29,788 nucleotides of DNA. Origin: Ottowia sp. (GTDB lineage Bacteria; Pseudomonadota; Gammaproteobacteria; Burkholderiales; Burkholderiaceae_C). The notes beneath the pieces were generated by a model. The model was not told the origin of the DNA, searched no databases, and saw nothing but the letters and a program-made list of their open reading frames with translations. Of this stretch, positions 14,828 through 23,255 are shown one piece after another (the stretch's first letter is position 1; every line of letters starts with the position of its first letter). The DNA is taken from contig JALOAS010000033.1 of the NCBI GenBank assembly GCA_023228705.1, forward strand, positions 1-29,788, read 5' to 3'. Made by a program: the position numbers and the translations under genes.

Positions 14828-15289
14828 ATGACCATTGCCAATCGCCTCCAGGAACTGGGCATAGAACTGCCCCCCGTTTCCACCCCGGCCGCTGCCTACG
14901 TGCCCTTTGTCCAGAGCGGCAGCCTGGTTTTTCTCTCGGGCCACATCGCCCGAAAGAACGGCGAGCCCTGGGTCGGCCAGCTGGGCGCTGACATGTCCAC
15001 CGACCAGGGCCAGCAGGCGGCGCGCGCCGTTGCCATCGACCTCATGGGCACGCTCAAGGCCGCCTGCAACGGCGACCTGGAGCGCGTGCAGCGCATCGTC
15101 AAGGTCATGAGCCTGGTCAATTCGGCGGCCACTTTCACCGAACAGCACCTGGTCACCAACGGCTGCTCGGAATTGCTGGGCAACGTGTTTGGCGATCGCG
15201 GCCAGCACGCGCGCAGCGCCTTTGGCGTGGCGCAGCTGCCCATGGGTGCCTGCGTTGAAATCGACCTGGTGGCAGAAATCAAGCGCTGA
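14828..15289 (+). CDS. RidA/YjgF/UK114 family protein
   Basis: 153 residues from ATG 14828, with GGAG about 13 bases upstream. Classical RidA is about 128 residues; this longer form belongs to the ~150-residue subgroup. Family features: the SGSLVFLSGHIARKNG strand-loop near 30-45, and the C-terminal block HARSAFGVAQLPMGACVEIDLVAE with R129 at the position of the essential arginine of E. coli RidA (ARSxxxVxxLP). RidA deaminates reactive enamine/imine intermediates released by PLP enzymes such as threonine dehydratase; activity of this subgroup is less certain, but the arginine is kept. The gene is divergent from the TRAP operon, separated by 256 bases, and convergent with rmuC. A regulatory link to the transporter is possible but not shown. 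Confidence 0.87.
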   Translation: MTIANRLQELGIELPPVSTPAAAYVPFVQSGSLVFLSGHIARKNGEPWVGQLGADMSTDQGQQAARAVAIDLMGTLKAACNGDLERVQRIVKVMSLVNSAATFTEQHLVTNGCSELLGNVFGDRGQHARSAFGVAQLPMGACVEIDLVAEIKR

Positions 15290-15315
15290 CCGCAGCGCGG
15301 CTCCACCCTGCGCCG

Positions 15316-15343
15316 CCGCGCCGGGCATGCCGGGCCGGCGCGG
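15316..15343. terminator. GC-rich hairpin between convergent ridA-like gene and rmuC
   Basis: CCGCGCCGG (15316-15324) and CCGGCGCGG (15335-15343) are perfect 9-bp inverted repeats around a 10-base spacer, positioned between the two stop codons. It is a candidate bidirectional terminator, but there is no T-run on either side. Confidence 0.4.
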
Positions 15344-15346
15344 CCC

Positions 15347-16750
15347 TCAGCGTGAGCCGGGGTCTTCCTCATCCTGCTCCGGCGCTGCCTGCGCCGCCTC
15401 GGGCAACACGGCCTGCGCGTCGGCGCCGGGCAGCGCCTGGACGTCGCGCAAGGCGCGATCCATCACGCGCGTGCGGGTCTGCGCCTTGTCCAGCGTGTTC
15501 AGCACCGTCTGCGTTTGCGCCTTCACGCGCGCCAGGACGGTGCCGAACTTGCCAAATTCTGTTTTTACCGCGCCCAGCACCTCCCACACTTCGCTGCTGC
15601 GCTTCTCCAGCGCCAGCGTGCGAAACCCCATGTGCAGGCTGTTCAGCATGGCCAGCAGCGTGGTCGGCCCGGCCAGCGTGACGCGGTACTCGCGCTGCAG
15701 CGTTGGCACCAGCCCGGGACGGCGCAGCACTTCAGCGTACAGGCCCTCGGAAGGCAGGAACAGGATGGCAAAGTCGGTGGTGTAAGGGGGCTCCACGTAT
15801 TTTTCCGCGATGCTGCGCGCCTCGTGCCGCACCCGGGCTTCCAGCGCCCGGGCGGCCGCTTCCACGGCCACCGCATCGGCCCGCTGCTGCGCCTCCAGCA
15901 GCCGCTCGTAGTCTCCGGTGGGGAACTTGGCGTCTATGGGCAGCCACAGCGGCGTATCGTCGTCACCCCGTCCCGGCAGCCGGATGGCAAAATCCACCGC
16001 GTTGCGTGACCCAGGCCGGGTCGTGACCTGCGCTGCATAGTGGTCGGGTGCAAAAACCTGCTCCAGCAGCGCCCCCAGCTGCGCCTCGCCAAACATGCCG
16101 CGCGTCTTCACGTTGGCCAGCAGGTGCTTGAGGTCACCCACGCCCTGCGCCAGCACGTGCATTTCGCCCAGCCCCTTGTGCACCTGCTCCAGTCGCTCGG
16201 CCACGTGCTTGAAACTCTGGCCCAGGCGCTGCTCCAGCGTCGCGTGCAGCTTCTCGTCCACCGTCTGCCGCATCTCCTCCAGCTTGGCCGCGTTGCCCGC
16301 CTGCAACTGCGCCAGCTGCTGCTCCAGCGTCTGGCGCAGCTCGTGCAGGCGTTGTTCGTTGCTGTCGCGCAGCGTGAGCATCTGTCCGGCAAGCGATTCG
16401 GACAGGCTGCTGCGCAAATGCGCCAGCTGCTGTGCAAACGAATCCAGCTGCGCGTTTTGCGTACGTGTGGTCTCGCCGCCCTGCCGCAGCAGGGTGTCCT
16501 GGAAAACCGCCAGGGCCTGTGCCTGCTCCTGCCGGTTGACGCGGGCAGTGTGCGCGATCTCCTGGCGCAGGCTGCGCTCCAGCCGCGTTTCCTGCTCACC
16601 CAGCAGGCGGCCCAGAGCCGATTCAAGATCGCGCGCGCCAGGCCCTGCCCGGCCCCGCAGTTCGCGCAGCAACCACAGGACAAGGACCAGCAACGCCGCG
16701 TTGAGCGCAACAAGCAGCGCGGCCAGCGCGGGCGCCAGCGTGCCGCTCAA
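15347..16750 (-). CDS. rmuC: DNA recombination protein RmuC
   Basis: 467 residues (E. coli RmuC 475). Start TTG at 16750 is preferred because AAGGA lies seven bases upstream; an alternative GTG at 16756 is too close to that Shine-Dalgarno. The N terminus is one membrane helix (LAPALAALLVALNAALLVLVLWLL). Residues about 35-200 are a Gln/Glu/Leu-rich coiled coil (heptad-like LERSLRQEI, LRQTLEQQLAQLQ). The nuclease-like RmuC domain follows (about 215-410: NVKTRGMFGEAQLGALLEQVFAPDHY, NAVDFAIRLPG, LWLPIDAKFPTGDYERL, DFAILFLPSEGLYAEVL, VTLAGPTTLLAMLNSLHMGF), with the D-x-K (PIDAKFP) of PD-(D/E)XK-type sites intact. The family limits recombination at inverted repeats, which is interesting next to the repeat-rich spacers here. 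It is monocistronic and divergent from galE. Confidence 0.92.
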   Translation of the reverse strand: MSGTLAPALAALLVALNAALLVLVLWLLRELRGRAGPGARDLESALGRLLGEQETRLERSLRQEIAHTARVNRQEQAQALAVFQDTLLRQGGETTRTQNAQLDSFAQQLAHLRSSLSESLAGQMLTLRDSNEQRLHELRQTLEQQLAQLQAGNAAKLEEMRQTVDEKLHATLEQRLGQSFKHVAERLEQVHKGLGEMHVLAQGVGDLKHLLANVKTRGMFGEAQLGALLEQVFAPDHYAAQVTTRPGSRNAVDFAIRLPGRGDDDTPLWLPIDAKFPTGDYERLLEAQQRADAVAVEAAARALEARVRHEARSIAEKYVEPPYTTDFAILFLPSEGLYAEVLRRPGLVPTLQREYRVTLAGPTTLLAMLNSLHMGFRTLALEKRSSEVWEVLGAVKTEFGKFGTVLARVKAQTQTVLNTLDKAQTRTRVMDRALRDVQALPGADAQAVLPEAAQAAPEQDEEDPGSR

Positions 16751-17160
16751 GCCCACATCCTTGCGCGGACAGCCGCACGCTTGGCCCCGGCACACCGCAA
16801 GCCGCCGTTCCCGCGGGCCATTGACCCGGGCATCACGCGCCAGCCCCGCTGCCTGCCAAGGGCCATGGCGCAACGGACGACCGGACAATACACGGGCAAG
16901 AATGGAGTCATCCGCGTATGGTAGCGAACCGCTGGCAATTGCTCCTGGAGCGGGTTCGGCGACCCGCTGTTGACGGCAAGCCGGCCGCTGCGTGCAGCGT
17001 GCCGGCCGTGCCGTTGCGTCCAGCGGACACCGCCCCGTTGCGGCGGCAGCCAAAACAGGCCGGGGTCGAGCCGCTATCATTCGTGCTTTGATCCTTGCCG
17101 CCAATCCCGCCGGAAGCAACCAACCGGCTTGTCGCGCAGCAGGAGTTGCGGGAGAAAAGC
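16751..17160. promoter_or_regulatory. Divergent rmuC-galE intergenic region
   Basis: 410 bases without a supportable gene; open frames here show no family resemblance. The best promoter sign is TATCAT at 17075-17080, five of six matches to a -10 box, with AAAACA 17 bases upstream (17052-17057), reading toward galE and leaving a leader of about 75 bases. The galE Shine-Dalgarno GGGAG lies at 17151-17155. No rmuC promoter could be picked. Confidence 0.35.
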
Positions 17161-18171
17161 TTGATACTGATTACCGGCGGCGCCGGCTACATTGGATCGC
17201 ACATGTGCGTGGCGCTGGCTGAAGCAGGCGAGCCCTTCGTGATCCTGGACAACTTCAGCAACAGTCGCCGTTCGGTTCTGGAGCGCATGGGGCAGATCAT
17301 CGGGCAGCGCCCGGAGTGCGTGGAAGGCGACGTGCGCGACGCCGCGCTCCTGCACGACCTGCTGGCGCGCCTGCCTGTCAGCGGCGTGATTCATTTTGCC
17401 GCGTCGAAAGCCGTGGGCGAGTCGGTGCGCGAACCGCTGGCGTATTACGACAACAACGTGGCCGGCACGGTGACGCTGCTGCAGGCCATGCAGGCCGCAG
17501 GCGTTCGCACGCTGGTGTTCTCCTCCTCGGCCACCGTTTATGGCGAGCCCGCATCGCTGCCGATCCGCGAGGACTTCCCGCTGTCAGCGACCAATCCCTA
17601 CGGCTGGACCAAGCTCATGATGGAGCAGGTGCTGGCCGACGTGGACGCGAGCGAGGCCGGGCAATGGCGCATCGCGCGCCTGCGCTATTTCAACCCGGTG
17701 GGCGCCCACCCAGGCGGCCTCATCGGCGAGGACCCGCAGGGCGAGCCCAACAACCTCATGCCGTACGTGGCCCAGGTCGCAGCCGGGCAGCGCGCACGGC
17801 TGCGGGTGTACGGCAACGACTACCCCACGCCGGACGGCACCGGGCTGCGCGATTACATCCATGTCTGCGACCTGGCCGAGGGCCACCTCGCGGCGCTGCG
17901 CCACCTGCGCGAGCAGCCCGGCCTGCTGACGGTCAACCTGGGCACCGGCCGGCCCACGTCGGTGCTGGAGATGATCACCGGCTTCGAACGGGCCAGCGGC
18001 CGCAAGGTGCCGTACGAGGTCACGGCGCGCCGGCCCGGCGACGTCGCGGCGTGCTGGGCCGACCCCACGCTGGCCGAACAGCTGCTGGGCTGGCGCGCCC
18101 GGCGCGACGTCCAGGCGATGTGCGAGGACGCCTGGCGCTGGCAGCGCCAGCATCCGGACGCGTGCGCCTGA
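17161..18171 (+). CDS. galE: UDP-glucose 4-epimerase
   Basis: 336 residues from TTG 17161 (E. coli GalE 338), with GGGAG seven bases upstream; an in-frame ATG at 17095 would add an unrelated 22-residue tail. GalE interconverts UDP-glucose and UDP-galactose using tightly bound NAD. The short-chain dehydrogenase features are all present: ILITGGAGYIGSH (GxxGxxG) at the extreme N terminus, DNFSNS after strand 2, HFAASKAVGES, SSSATVYG (catalytic Ser/Thr) near 120-127, and YGWTK (Y-x3-K) near 145. RYFNPVGAHPGGLIGEDPQGEPNNLMPYVAQVA is the typical sugar-nucleotide segment. The product supplies UDP-galactose for lipopolysaccharide or exopolysaccharide. No other sugar-nucleotide genes are adjacent; the next gene, 144 bases downstream, is a cyclic-di-GMP protein. 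Confidence 0.96.
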   Translation: MILITGGAGYIGSHMCVALAEAGEPFVILDNFSNSRRSVLERMGQIIGQRPECVEGDVRDAALLHDLLARLPVSGVIHFAASKAVGESVREPLAYYDNNVAGTVTLLQAMQAAGVRTLVFSSSATVYGEPASLPIREDFPLSATNPYGWTKLMMEQVLADVDASEAGQWRIARLRYFNPVGAHPGGLIGEDPQGEPNNLMPYVAQVAAGQRARLRVYGNDYPTPDGTGLRDYIHVCDLAEGHLAALRHLREQPGLLTVNLGTGRPTSVLEMITGFERASGRKVPYEVTARRPGDVAACWADPTLAEQLLGWRARRDVQAMCEDAWRWQRQHPDACA

Positions 18172-18315
18172 GCATGGGGCAAGCGGCCGGGCCGCCACGG
18201 CACGCTTCAGCCTGGCGCCCGCGCGGAACCCGCGCCGCAACGGCCTGGCAACACAGGCTAAACTGCCGGTAACAGGGCCGCGCGATCGTCCGGCGCGGAC
18301 GGGGCGTGGAGCAGG

Positions 18316-21279
18316 ATGGAAACCAGTCAGAAAAAACCAGCGACAGGCAGGCAGGCGGCGCCGCCTCCTGCCTTGTGCGGGCGCACGCGCGCGGTCGTCG
18401 ACCCGCAGCTGGCGCTGCTGTGCAACGTTGCCACCCGGCTGACCGGGCTCGACGCGGCCGTGGCGTGGGTCAGCGACCAGCCCGGCGGGGACGTGCGCTG
18501 GAGCCAGGCAGGGCTGGACGCTGGCTGGGAACAATTGTCCAGCCTGCGACTGCACCTGGAAGCGCTGCTGGCCGACGGCGCTGCAGGCGAGCCGGTCCAG
18601 GTCGCGCACGCCCATCCGATCCGCCTGCACGGCCTGCCGGCCATCCGCTGCGTGGTTGCGGTTCCCATGGGCGGGCCGCAGGCCACGACCTGCGGCATGC
18701 TCGCCGTGCTCGGCCAGCAAACGGCCACGCCGCGCAGCGATGCCGCTGCCGTCCTGGAGCAGCTGCGCTTGTCGATGTCGGAACGACAGCGGGACGAGAC
18801 CCCGGTGCACGACAGCAGCGGACTGGACACCGCACTCTACAACAGCCTGCGCCGGCTCAAGGTCGGAACCTGGTCCTACGACGTCAAGACCAGGCAGATC
18901 CTGCTGGGCAAGGGCGCGCGCAGCATGCTGGGGCTGAACGACGAGGCGCCGGCACAGGCGCGTTTCTTCCTGGGCGCATTTGACCGCGATTCGGTGACCC
19001 GGCTGTACACCAGCTTCCTGCGCTGCATCCAGGACGGCACCCCCGTGGACCTCCACGCGCAGCTGTCCGATACCGGCAGCCAGCCGCGCGGCTGGGTGCG
19101 CATGGCCGGCGAGCTGGTGACCAACTCCGACGGCATGGCCAAGGCCATCCGTGGCGTCATCCAGGACGAGAGCGAGCGCAAGCAGGCGCAATTGCAGGCG
19201 GCCCGGCTCGCGCAGCGGCTCAGCACCGTGGTCGGCAGCATCAACGAGGCGTTCATCACGCTGGATCGCCACGGCCGCTGCACCTACCTGAACAGCGAAA
19301 GCGAAGAGCTGCTGGCGTGCAAATCGGGCGAGCTGCTGCACCAGTTCCTGTGGCACAACCTGGACGAGGCCACGGGCGGCCGGCTCAGGGAACGCGTGGG
19401 CTACGCCGCGGCGCAAAAGCGGCTGGTCGAGTTTGAGTTCTTTCACCTGCGGAGCCAGAAATGGCTGGAAGTCAAGGCCTACCCCTACTCCGACGGACTC
19501 GTGCTCTACCTGCACGACGTCACCGAGCGGCGCACGTCGCAAAACGAACTGGCGCTGCTCCAGGCCGGCATCGCACAACTCAATGACGTTGTCATCATTG
19601 CCGAATCGACGGACACGCCCCGGGACGGCTGGCGCATCATCTTCGTCAACGAGGCCTTCACGAAGCTGACGGGGTTCACGCGCCGGCAGCTGATGGACCA
19701 GCAGGTGCAGCGGCATGACCATTCGCCCGGGGCAGGGCTTGCGCCGCTGGACAAGCTGATCCGGACGCTGGCCGGGCTCAGCACCGATGCCGCGCGCCGG
19801 CACGAGCTGCGGATGACGCGCGCCGACGGCAGCCGGTTCTGGCTGGACTTTGACGTGGTCCCGGTCTACGGCGTCAACGACCAGGCGGTTTACTGGGTTG
19901 CCGTGGGGCGCGACATCAGCGAGCGGCGCGCTGCCGACGCCAAGATCCAGCACCTGGCCTTCTACGACCCGCTCACCGATCTGCCCAACCGCGAGCACCT
20001 GATCGAGCGCCTGCGCAGCACGCTGACCCGCAGCAGGCGCAATTCGCAGTACGGCGCGCTGATGTTCATCGACCTGGACCACTTCAAGGTCCTCAACGAC
20101 ACCATGGGGCACGACGTGGGCGACCAGCTGCTGCAGCACGTGGCGCACCGCTTGCGTCACGGCATCCGCAAGACGGACGTGGTCGCGCGCATAGGCGGCG
20201 ATGAGTTCGTCATTCTCCTGGACAACCTGCACGCGGACAAGGACGCGGCCACCGCGAAGGCCGAGGTCGTGGCCGACAAGATACGCGAGGCGCTGGCGCA
20301 ACCCTTTGAATTGCCCAACATCACGCACTACGGCGCCGCCAGCATGGGCGTGACGCTGTTTACCGGCCAGCAGCACAGCGTTGCCGAAGTACTGAAGCAG
20401 GCCGACCTGGCCATGTACCAGGCCAAGGCCGAAGGCCGCAACACGGTGGTGTTTTTCGACCCGCTGATGCAGGCGGCATTCAATGCACGCGCCGCACTCA
20501 ACGCCGACCTCGTGCACGGACTCCAGGTAGAGGACCAGTTTGTCCTGCTCTACCAGCCGCAGTTCGACCGCGACCGCCGCGTCGTTGGCGCGGAGGCGCT
20601 GATCCGCTGGAACCATCCGCAGCATGGACTCATGCTGCCCGGCGACTTCATCCCCATAGCCGAGGACAACGACCTGATCCAGTCGCTGGGCGCCTGGGTC
20701 ATCCAGGCTGCTTGCGAGCAGCTGGCGGCCTGGCAGCAGGAGCCGCACATGCGCGAACTCATGCTCTCGATCAACGTCAGCGTCAAGCAGTTCCGCCACC
20801 CGCAGTTCGTCGACCAGGTCCTGGCCACGACGCGAGAAGCCGGCGTCAACACGGAAAAGTTGCAGCTGGAGCTCACCGAGAGCGTGCTGGCCGATCCGCT
20901 GGACAGCACGATTGCCAAGATGCAGGCACTCAAGCAAGAGGGGCTGAAGCTGGTCCTGGACGACTTTGGAACCGGGTATTCGTCGCTGTCCTACCTGAAG
21001 CAGCTGCCGCTGGACGAGCTGAAGATAGACAAGAGCTTTGTCGAGGACATCCTCAGCGATGCCAGCGACGCGGCCATCGCCAACGCCATCATCGACCTGG
21101 CGCACAACCTGCGCCTGCCGGTCCTTGCCGAAGGCATAGAAAGCGTTGCGCAGTACGAATTCCTGTACGAGCGCGGCTGCGACTACTTCCAGGGCTTCCT
21201 GCTGGCGCGGCCCATGCCGGCAGACCAGCTGCCTGGGCTGGTCGCGCAAGCAAACGAGTTGCAAGGCGTGCCGGACTGA
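18316..21279 (+). CDS. GAF-PAS-PAS-PAS-GGDEF-EAL cyclic-di-GMP signalling protein
   Basis: 987 residues from ATG 18316 (GGAG at 18308-18311). No membrane helix is evident, so it is probably cytoplasmic. An N-terminal GAF-like domain (about 25-150) is followed by three PAS domains (about 165-285, 295-410, 415-540), the second and third ending in the usual DVTERR and DISERR exits. The GGDEF domain (about 545-715) starts LAFYDPLTDLPNRE and has an intact GGDEF at 627-631 and an RxxD inhibitory site (R618-D621) five residues before it. The EAL domain (about 735-980) has EAL at 760-762, ELTES, DDFGTGYSSLSYL, LKIDKSF and LAEGIES, i.e. the metal- and substrate-binding residues of active phosphodiesterases. 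It could therefore make or degrade c-di-GMP, or the GGDEF may bind GTP allosterically; which dominates cannot be read. Ligands of the sensory domains are unknown. Confidence 0.94.
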   Translation: METSQKKPATGRQAAPPPALCGRTRAVVDPQLALLCNVATRLTGLDAAVAWVSDQPGGDVRWSQAGLDAGWEQLSSLRLHLEALLADGAAGEPVQVAHAHPIRLHGLPAIRCVVAVPMGGPQATTCGMLAVLGQQTATPRSDAAAVLEQLRLSMSERQRDETPVHDSSGLDTALYNSLRRLKVGTWSYDVKTRQILLGKGARSMLGLNDEAPAQARFFLGAFDRDSVTRLYTSFLRCIQDGTPVDLHAQLSDTGSQPRGWVRMAGELVTNSDGMAKAIRGVIQDESERKQAQLQAARLAQRLSTVVGSINEAFITLDRHGRCTYLNSESEELLACKSGELLHQFLWHNLDEATGGRLRERVGYAAAQKRLVEFEFFHLRSQKWLEVKAYPYSDGLVLYLHDVTERRTSQNELALLQAGIAQLNDVVIIAESTDTPRDGWRIIFVNEAFTKLTGFTRRQLMDQQVQRHDHSPGAGLAPLDKLIRTLAGLSTDAARRHELRMTRADGSRFWLDFDVVPVYGVNDQAVYWVAVGRDISERRAADAKIQHLAFYDPLTDLPNREHLIERLRSTLTRSRRNSQYGALMFIDLDHFKVLNDTMGHDVGDQLLQHVAHRLRHGIRKTDVVARIGGDEFVILLDNLHADKDAATAKAEVVADKIREALAQPFELPNITHYGAASMGVTLFTGQQHSVAEVLKQADLAMYQAKAEGRNTVVFFDPLMQAAFNARAALNADLVHGLQVEDQFVLLYQPQFDRDRRVVGAEALIRWNHPQHGLMLPGDFIPIAEDNDLIQSLGAWVIQAACEQLAAWQQEPHMRELMLSINVSVKQFRHPQFVDQVLATTREAGVNTEKLQLELTESVLADPLDSTIAKMQALKQEGLKLVLDDFGTGYSSLSYLKQLPLDELKIDKSFVEDILSDASDAAIANAIIDLAHNLRLPVLAEGIESVAQYEFLYERGCDYFQGFLLARPMPADQLPGLVAQANELQGVPD

Positions 21280-21285
21280 TGCGGC

Positions 21286-21300
21286 GCCCCGGTCCGGGGC
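21286..21300. terminator. Hairpin between convergent GGDEF-EAL gene and GST gene
   Basis: GCCCCGG and CCGGGGC face each other with one base between them (effective RNA stem GCCCC/GGGGC, loop GGTCC). It lies between the two stop codons only 34 bases apart. A bidirectional terminator is plausible, but there is no T-run. Confidence 0.35.
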
Positions 21301-21313
21301 AGGGCGCGGGCGC

Positions 21314-21964
21314 TCAACCGCGCACGCCGCCCGGCTGGCAGTCCGGGTGCAGGCTGGCCTCGGCCGACGAGCGCGCCGCAACGCGCGCAAACCACGGGCC
21401 CAGGTTGGGCAGGTTGCGGTCAAACGGCTGCCCCACCGAGGCGCCAAAGTCAAGCCAGGCGTACAGCCAGATGTCGGCCACGGTAAAGCGGTCTCCGGCA
21501 ATGAAGCGATGCCCGCCGATCATGCCGTCAAGCCAGGCCACGCGGTCCTGCGCCACGCGCTTGAGGCCCGCCGCGGCCTCCGGCGCCAGCGGAATGCGCC
21601 CTTCAAAGCGCTTGCGTCCCTCGGCATAGTGGTACGCGTTGTGCATGTTTTCCGTGATGTTGAGCTCGACCCGGCGCTGCCACTGCCGCGTGAGCGCCCG
21701 CTCCAGCGGCGTGCTGCCGATCAGCGGCGGCTCGGGGTGCAGCTCCTCGACGTATTCCATGATCGCCATGGACTCGGCAATGCACGTGCCGTCTTCCAGC
21801 AGCAGCGCGGGCGTCTGCCCGGCCGGGTTGTGTTGCAGGTAGTCCGGCTGCCTGTTTTCACCGGCAAAGACATCGACCTGCACGCTGTCGAGCATCAGCC
21901 CCTTTTCAATCAGGTACATGCGCAGGCAGCGTGGCGCGGGGCTCAGGGCGTCGAACAGTTTCAT
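21314..21964 (-). CDS. Glutathione S-transferase family protein
   Basis: 216 residues from ATG 21964. An N-terminal thioredoxin-like domain (about 1-80) opens with MKLFDALSPAPRCLRMYLIEKGL and contains NPAGQTPALLLEDG, with the cis-proline of the glutathione site, and ESMAIMEYVEE, with the Glu-Ser pair that contacts the gamma-glutamyl group. The all-helical C-terminal domain (about 90-205) ends with FTVADIWLYAWLDFGASVG, matching the conserved helix-capping (S/T)xAD motif. Bacterial GSTs of this type conjugate or reduce electrophiles in the cytoplasm; the substrate is unknown. The Shine-Dalgarno is weak. A dispersed element (copy C) separates it from the ZIP gene upstream, and it is convergent with the GGDEF-EAL gene. 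Confidence 0.9.
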   Translation of the reverse strand: MKLFDALSPAPRCLRMYLIEKGLMLDSVQVDVFAGENRQPDYLQHNPAGQTPALLLEDGTCIAESMAIMEYVEELHPEPPLIGSTPLERALTRQWQRRVELNITENMHNAYHYAEGRKRFEGRIPLAPEAAAGLKRVAQDRVAWLDGMIGGHRFIAGDRFTVADIWLYAWLDFGASVGQPFDRNLPNLGPWFARVAARSSAEASLHPDCQPGGVRG

Positions 21965-22050
21965 GGTGCGGTTTCCGGACGGTGGCTTGCCCAGGGCATG
22001 GTAGCAAAGAGCAGCGCGCCGTGCACGGCGCCCCCGCGCGCGCGCGGGCT

Positions 22051-22181
22051 GCTGGGCGCATGACGGATGACCTCGCTGACGCCCGGACGAGATTGAGCGT
22101 ATTGCGTCCAGCGTAGGCCGACCACGCTCAACGCTCAACGCCTGACGCCAAACCTTCATGGGCCGGGTCATCGGTCATCGG
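22051..22181. repeat. Dispersed heptad/MITE-like element, copy C (internally deleted)
   Basis: The left end (22057-22075) repeats the GCATGACGGATGACCTCG end of copy A; the right end (about 22164-22181) has GGTCATCGGTCATCGG, the inverted counterpart. Between them are heptads TTGAGCG and, on the opposite arm, GCTCAAC twice (22125-22138). The shared linker CGCCAAACCTTCAT (22147-22160) is followed directly by GGGCCG, so both small hairpins present in copies A and B are missing. The copy sits upstream of the GST start and downstream of the ZIP gene stop. Confidence 0.75.
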
Positions 22182-22210
22182 TCCAACCCACACCTGCAGC
22201 GACGCACGCC

Positions 22211-23143
22211 CTACCCCAGCGCCGTGTCCAGAAACATCATCAGGCCGAAGCCCAGCATCAGGCCCATGGTTGCGGTCGTCTCATGTCCGTTCCGGTGCGT
22301 CTCTGGAATCACCTCGTGGGAAACGACGAAAATCATCGCGCCGCCGGCCAGCCCCAGACTGATGGAATACGCGAGTGGAAAGCCACTGGCCATGCCCACG
22401 CCAACGAGGGCACCCAGCGGCTCCATCAGGCCGGAGAGCACGCCGATCAGTACCGAGGCCCGCAGCGACTGTCCGATGGCGCGCAGCGCGATCGCGATCG
22501 CCAGACCCTCCGGGATGTCCTGGATGGCGATCGCCGTCGTCACCGGCAGCGCCACCGACATGTCACCCTGGGCAAAACTCACGCCTATGGCCATGCCCTC
22601 GGGCAGGTTGTGCAGGATGATGGCCAGCACGAACAGCCAGACGCCGCTGACCCGCGCCAGCTCCGGGCCGTGTGCGCCGGATGTCTCGTGGGCATGCGGC
22701 GTGAAGTAGTCCAGGCCCAGCATGAGCAGCACGCCCAGGCCGAGGCCGAACACGACCACCAGCGATCCCAGCACGCCGCTGCCCAGGTGCGCCTGCGCCG
22801 ATTCCAGGCCCGGCAGCAGCAGCGAAAACGCGCTGGCCGCAAGCATCATGCCCGCGGCAAACCCCAGCATGGCGTCCTGCGCGCGCGTCGACACCGTGCG
22901 AATCGCAAACGCGGACAAGGCGCCCGCCGCCGTGGCGACAAAACCCGCAGCACCGCCCACCAGGGCGTAGCCGACGTACACCCGGTTGTCCTGCCTGAAC
23001 GCAGACCAGCTGCCAAACGCCAGCAAGACCAGAACCGCCAGTAACGCCACGACCATGCCCCAGGCCACCGGCTTGTGTGCCTGGAACTGGGCGCGCCACT
23101 GCGTCAACAGGGGCGGCGGCGTTGCCACTGCTTCATTTTGCAT
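22211..23143 (-). CDS. ZIP-family divalent metal transporter (GufA/ZupT-like)
   Basis: 310 residues from ATG 23143. About eight hydrophobic helices are visible. The ZIP signature helix contains HNLPEGMAIG (H at about 178), and the next helix QDIPEGLAIAIAL; a third conserved spot, SHEVIPETHR, lies near the C terminus. These His/Glu/Asp residues form the binuclear metal site of bacterial ZIPs. The loop between helices 3 and 4 holds HAHETSGAHG, a short His-rich segment typical of metal-handling ZIP loops. The family imports Zn(II), Fe(II) or Mn(II) into the cytoplasm. Extra N-terminal sequence (about 30 residues) precedes the first helix, as in GufA-type members. It appears monocistronic; no Zur or Fur box could be identified upstream by eye. 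Confidence 0.9.
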   Translation of the reverse strand: MQNEAVATPPPLLTQWRAQFQAHKPVAWGMVVALLAVLVLLAFGSWSAFRQDNRVYVGYALVGGAAGFVATAAGALSAFAIRTVSTRAQDAMLGFAAGMMLAASAFSLLLPGLESAQAHLGSGVLGSLVVVFGLGLGVLLMLGLDYFTPHAHETSGAHGPELARVSGVWLFVLAIILHNLPEGMAIGVSFAQGDMSVALPVTTAIAIQDIPEGLAIAIALRAIGQSLRASVLIGVLSGLMEPLGALVGVGMASGFPLAYSISLGLAGGAMIFVVSHEVIPETHRNGHETTATMGLMLGFGLMMFLDTALG

Positions 23144-23255
23144 CTGTTTCGCGTACTTTCAGTTGTTCAAACCGGCGAAGACCGCTGCCGCGCCAACCGC
23201 GCGCGCATCCTGTCACCGCTGCGCGCCCGGAGGGATTGCCGGTACGCCCTGCATC

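Noticed and set aside
16697..16711. Additional heptad (GTTGAGC) element inside rmuC
   Set aside because: Only a single heptad within coding sequence, with no terminal repeat or second arm; chance match.
16757..17119. Upstream extension of rmuC
   Set aside because: The extra residues are Arg/Ala/Pro-rich and precede the membrane helix that normally starts RmuC; the region also has to carry the divergent promoters.
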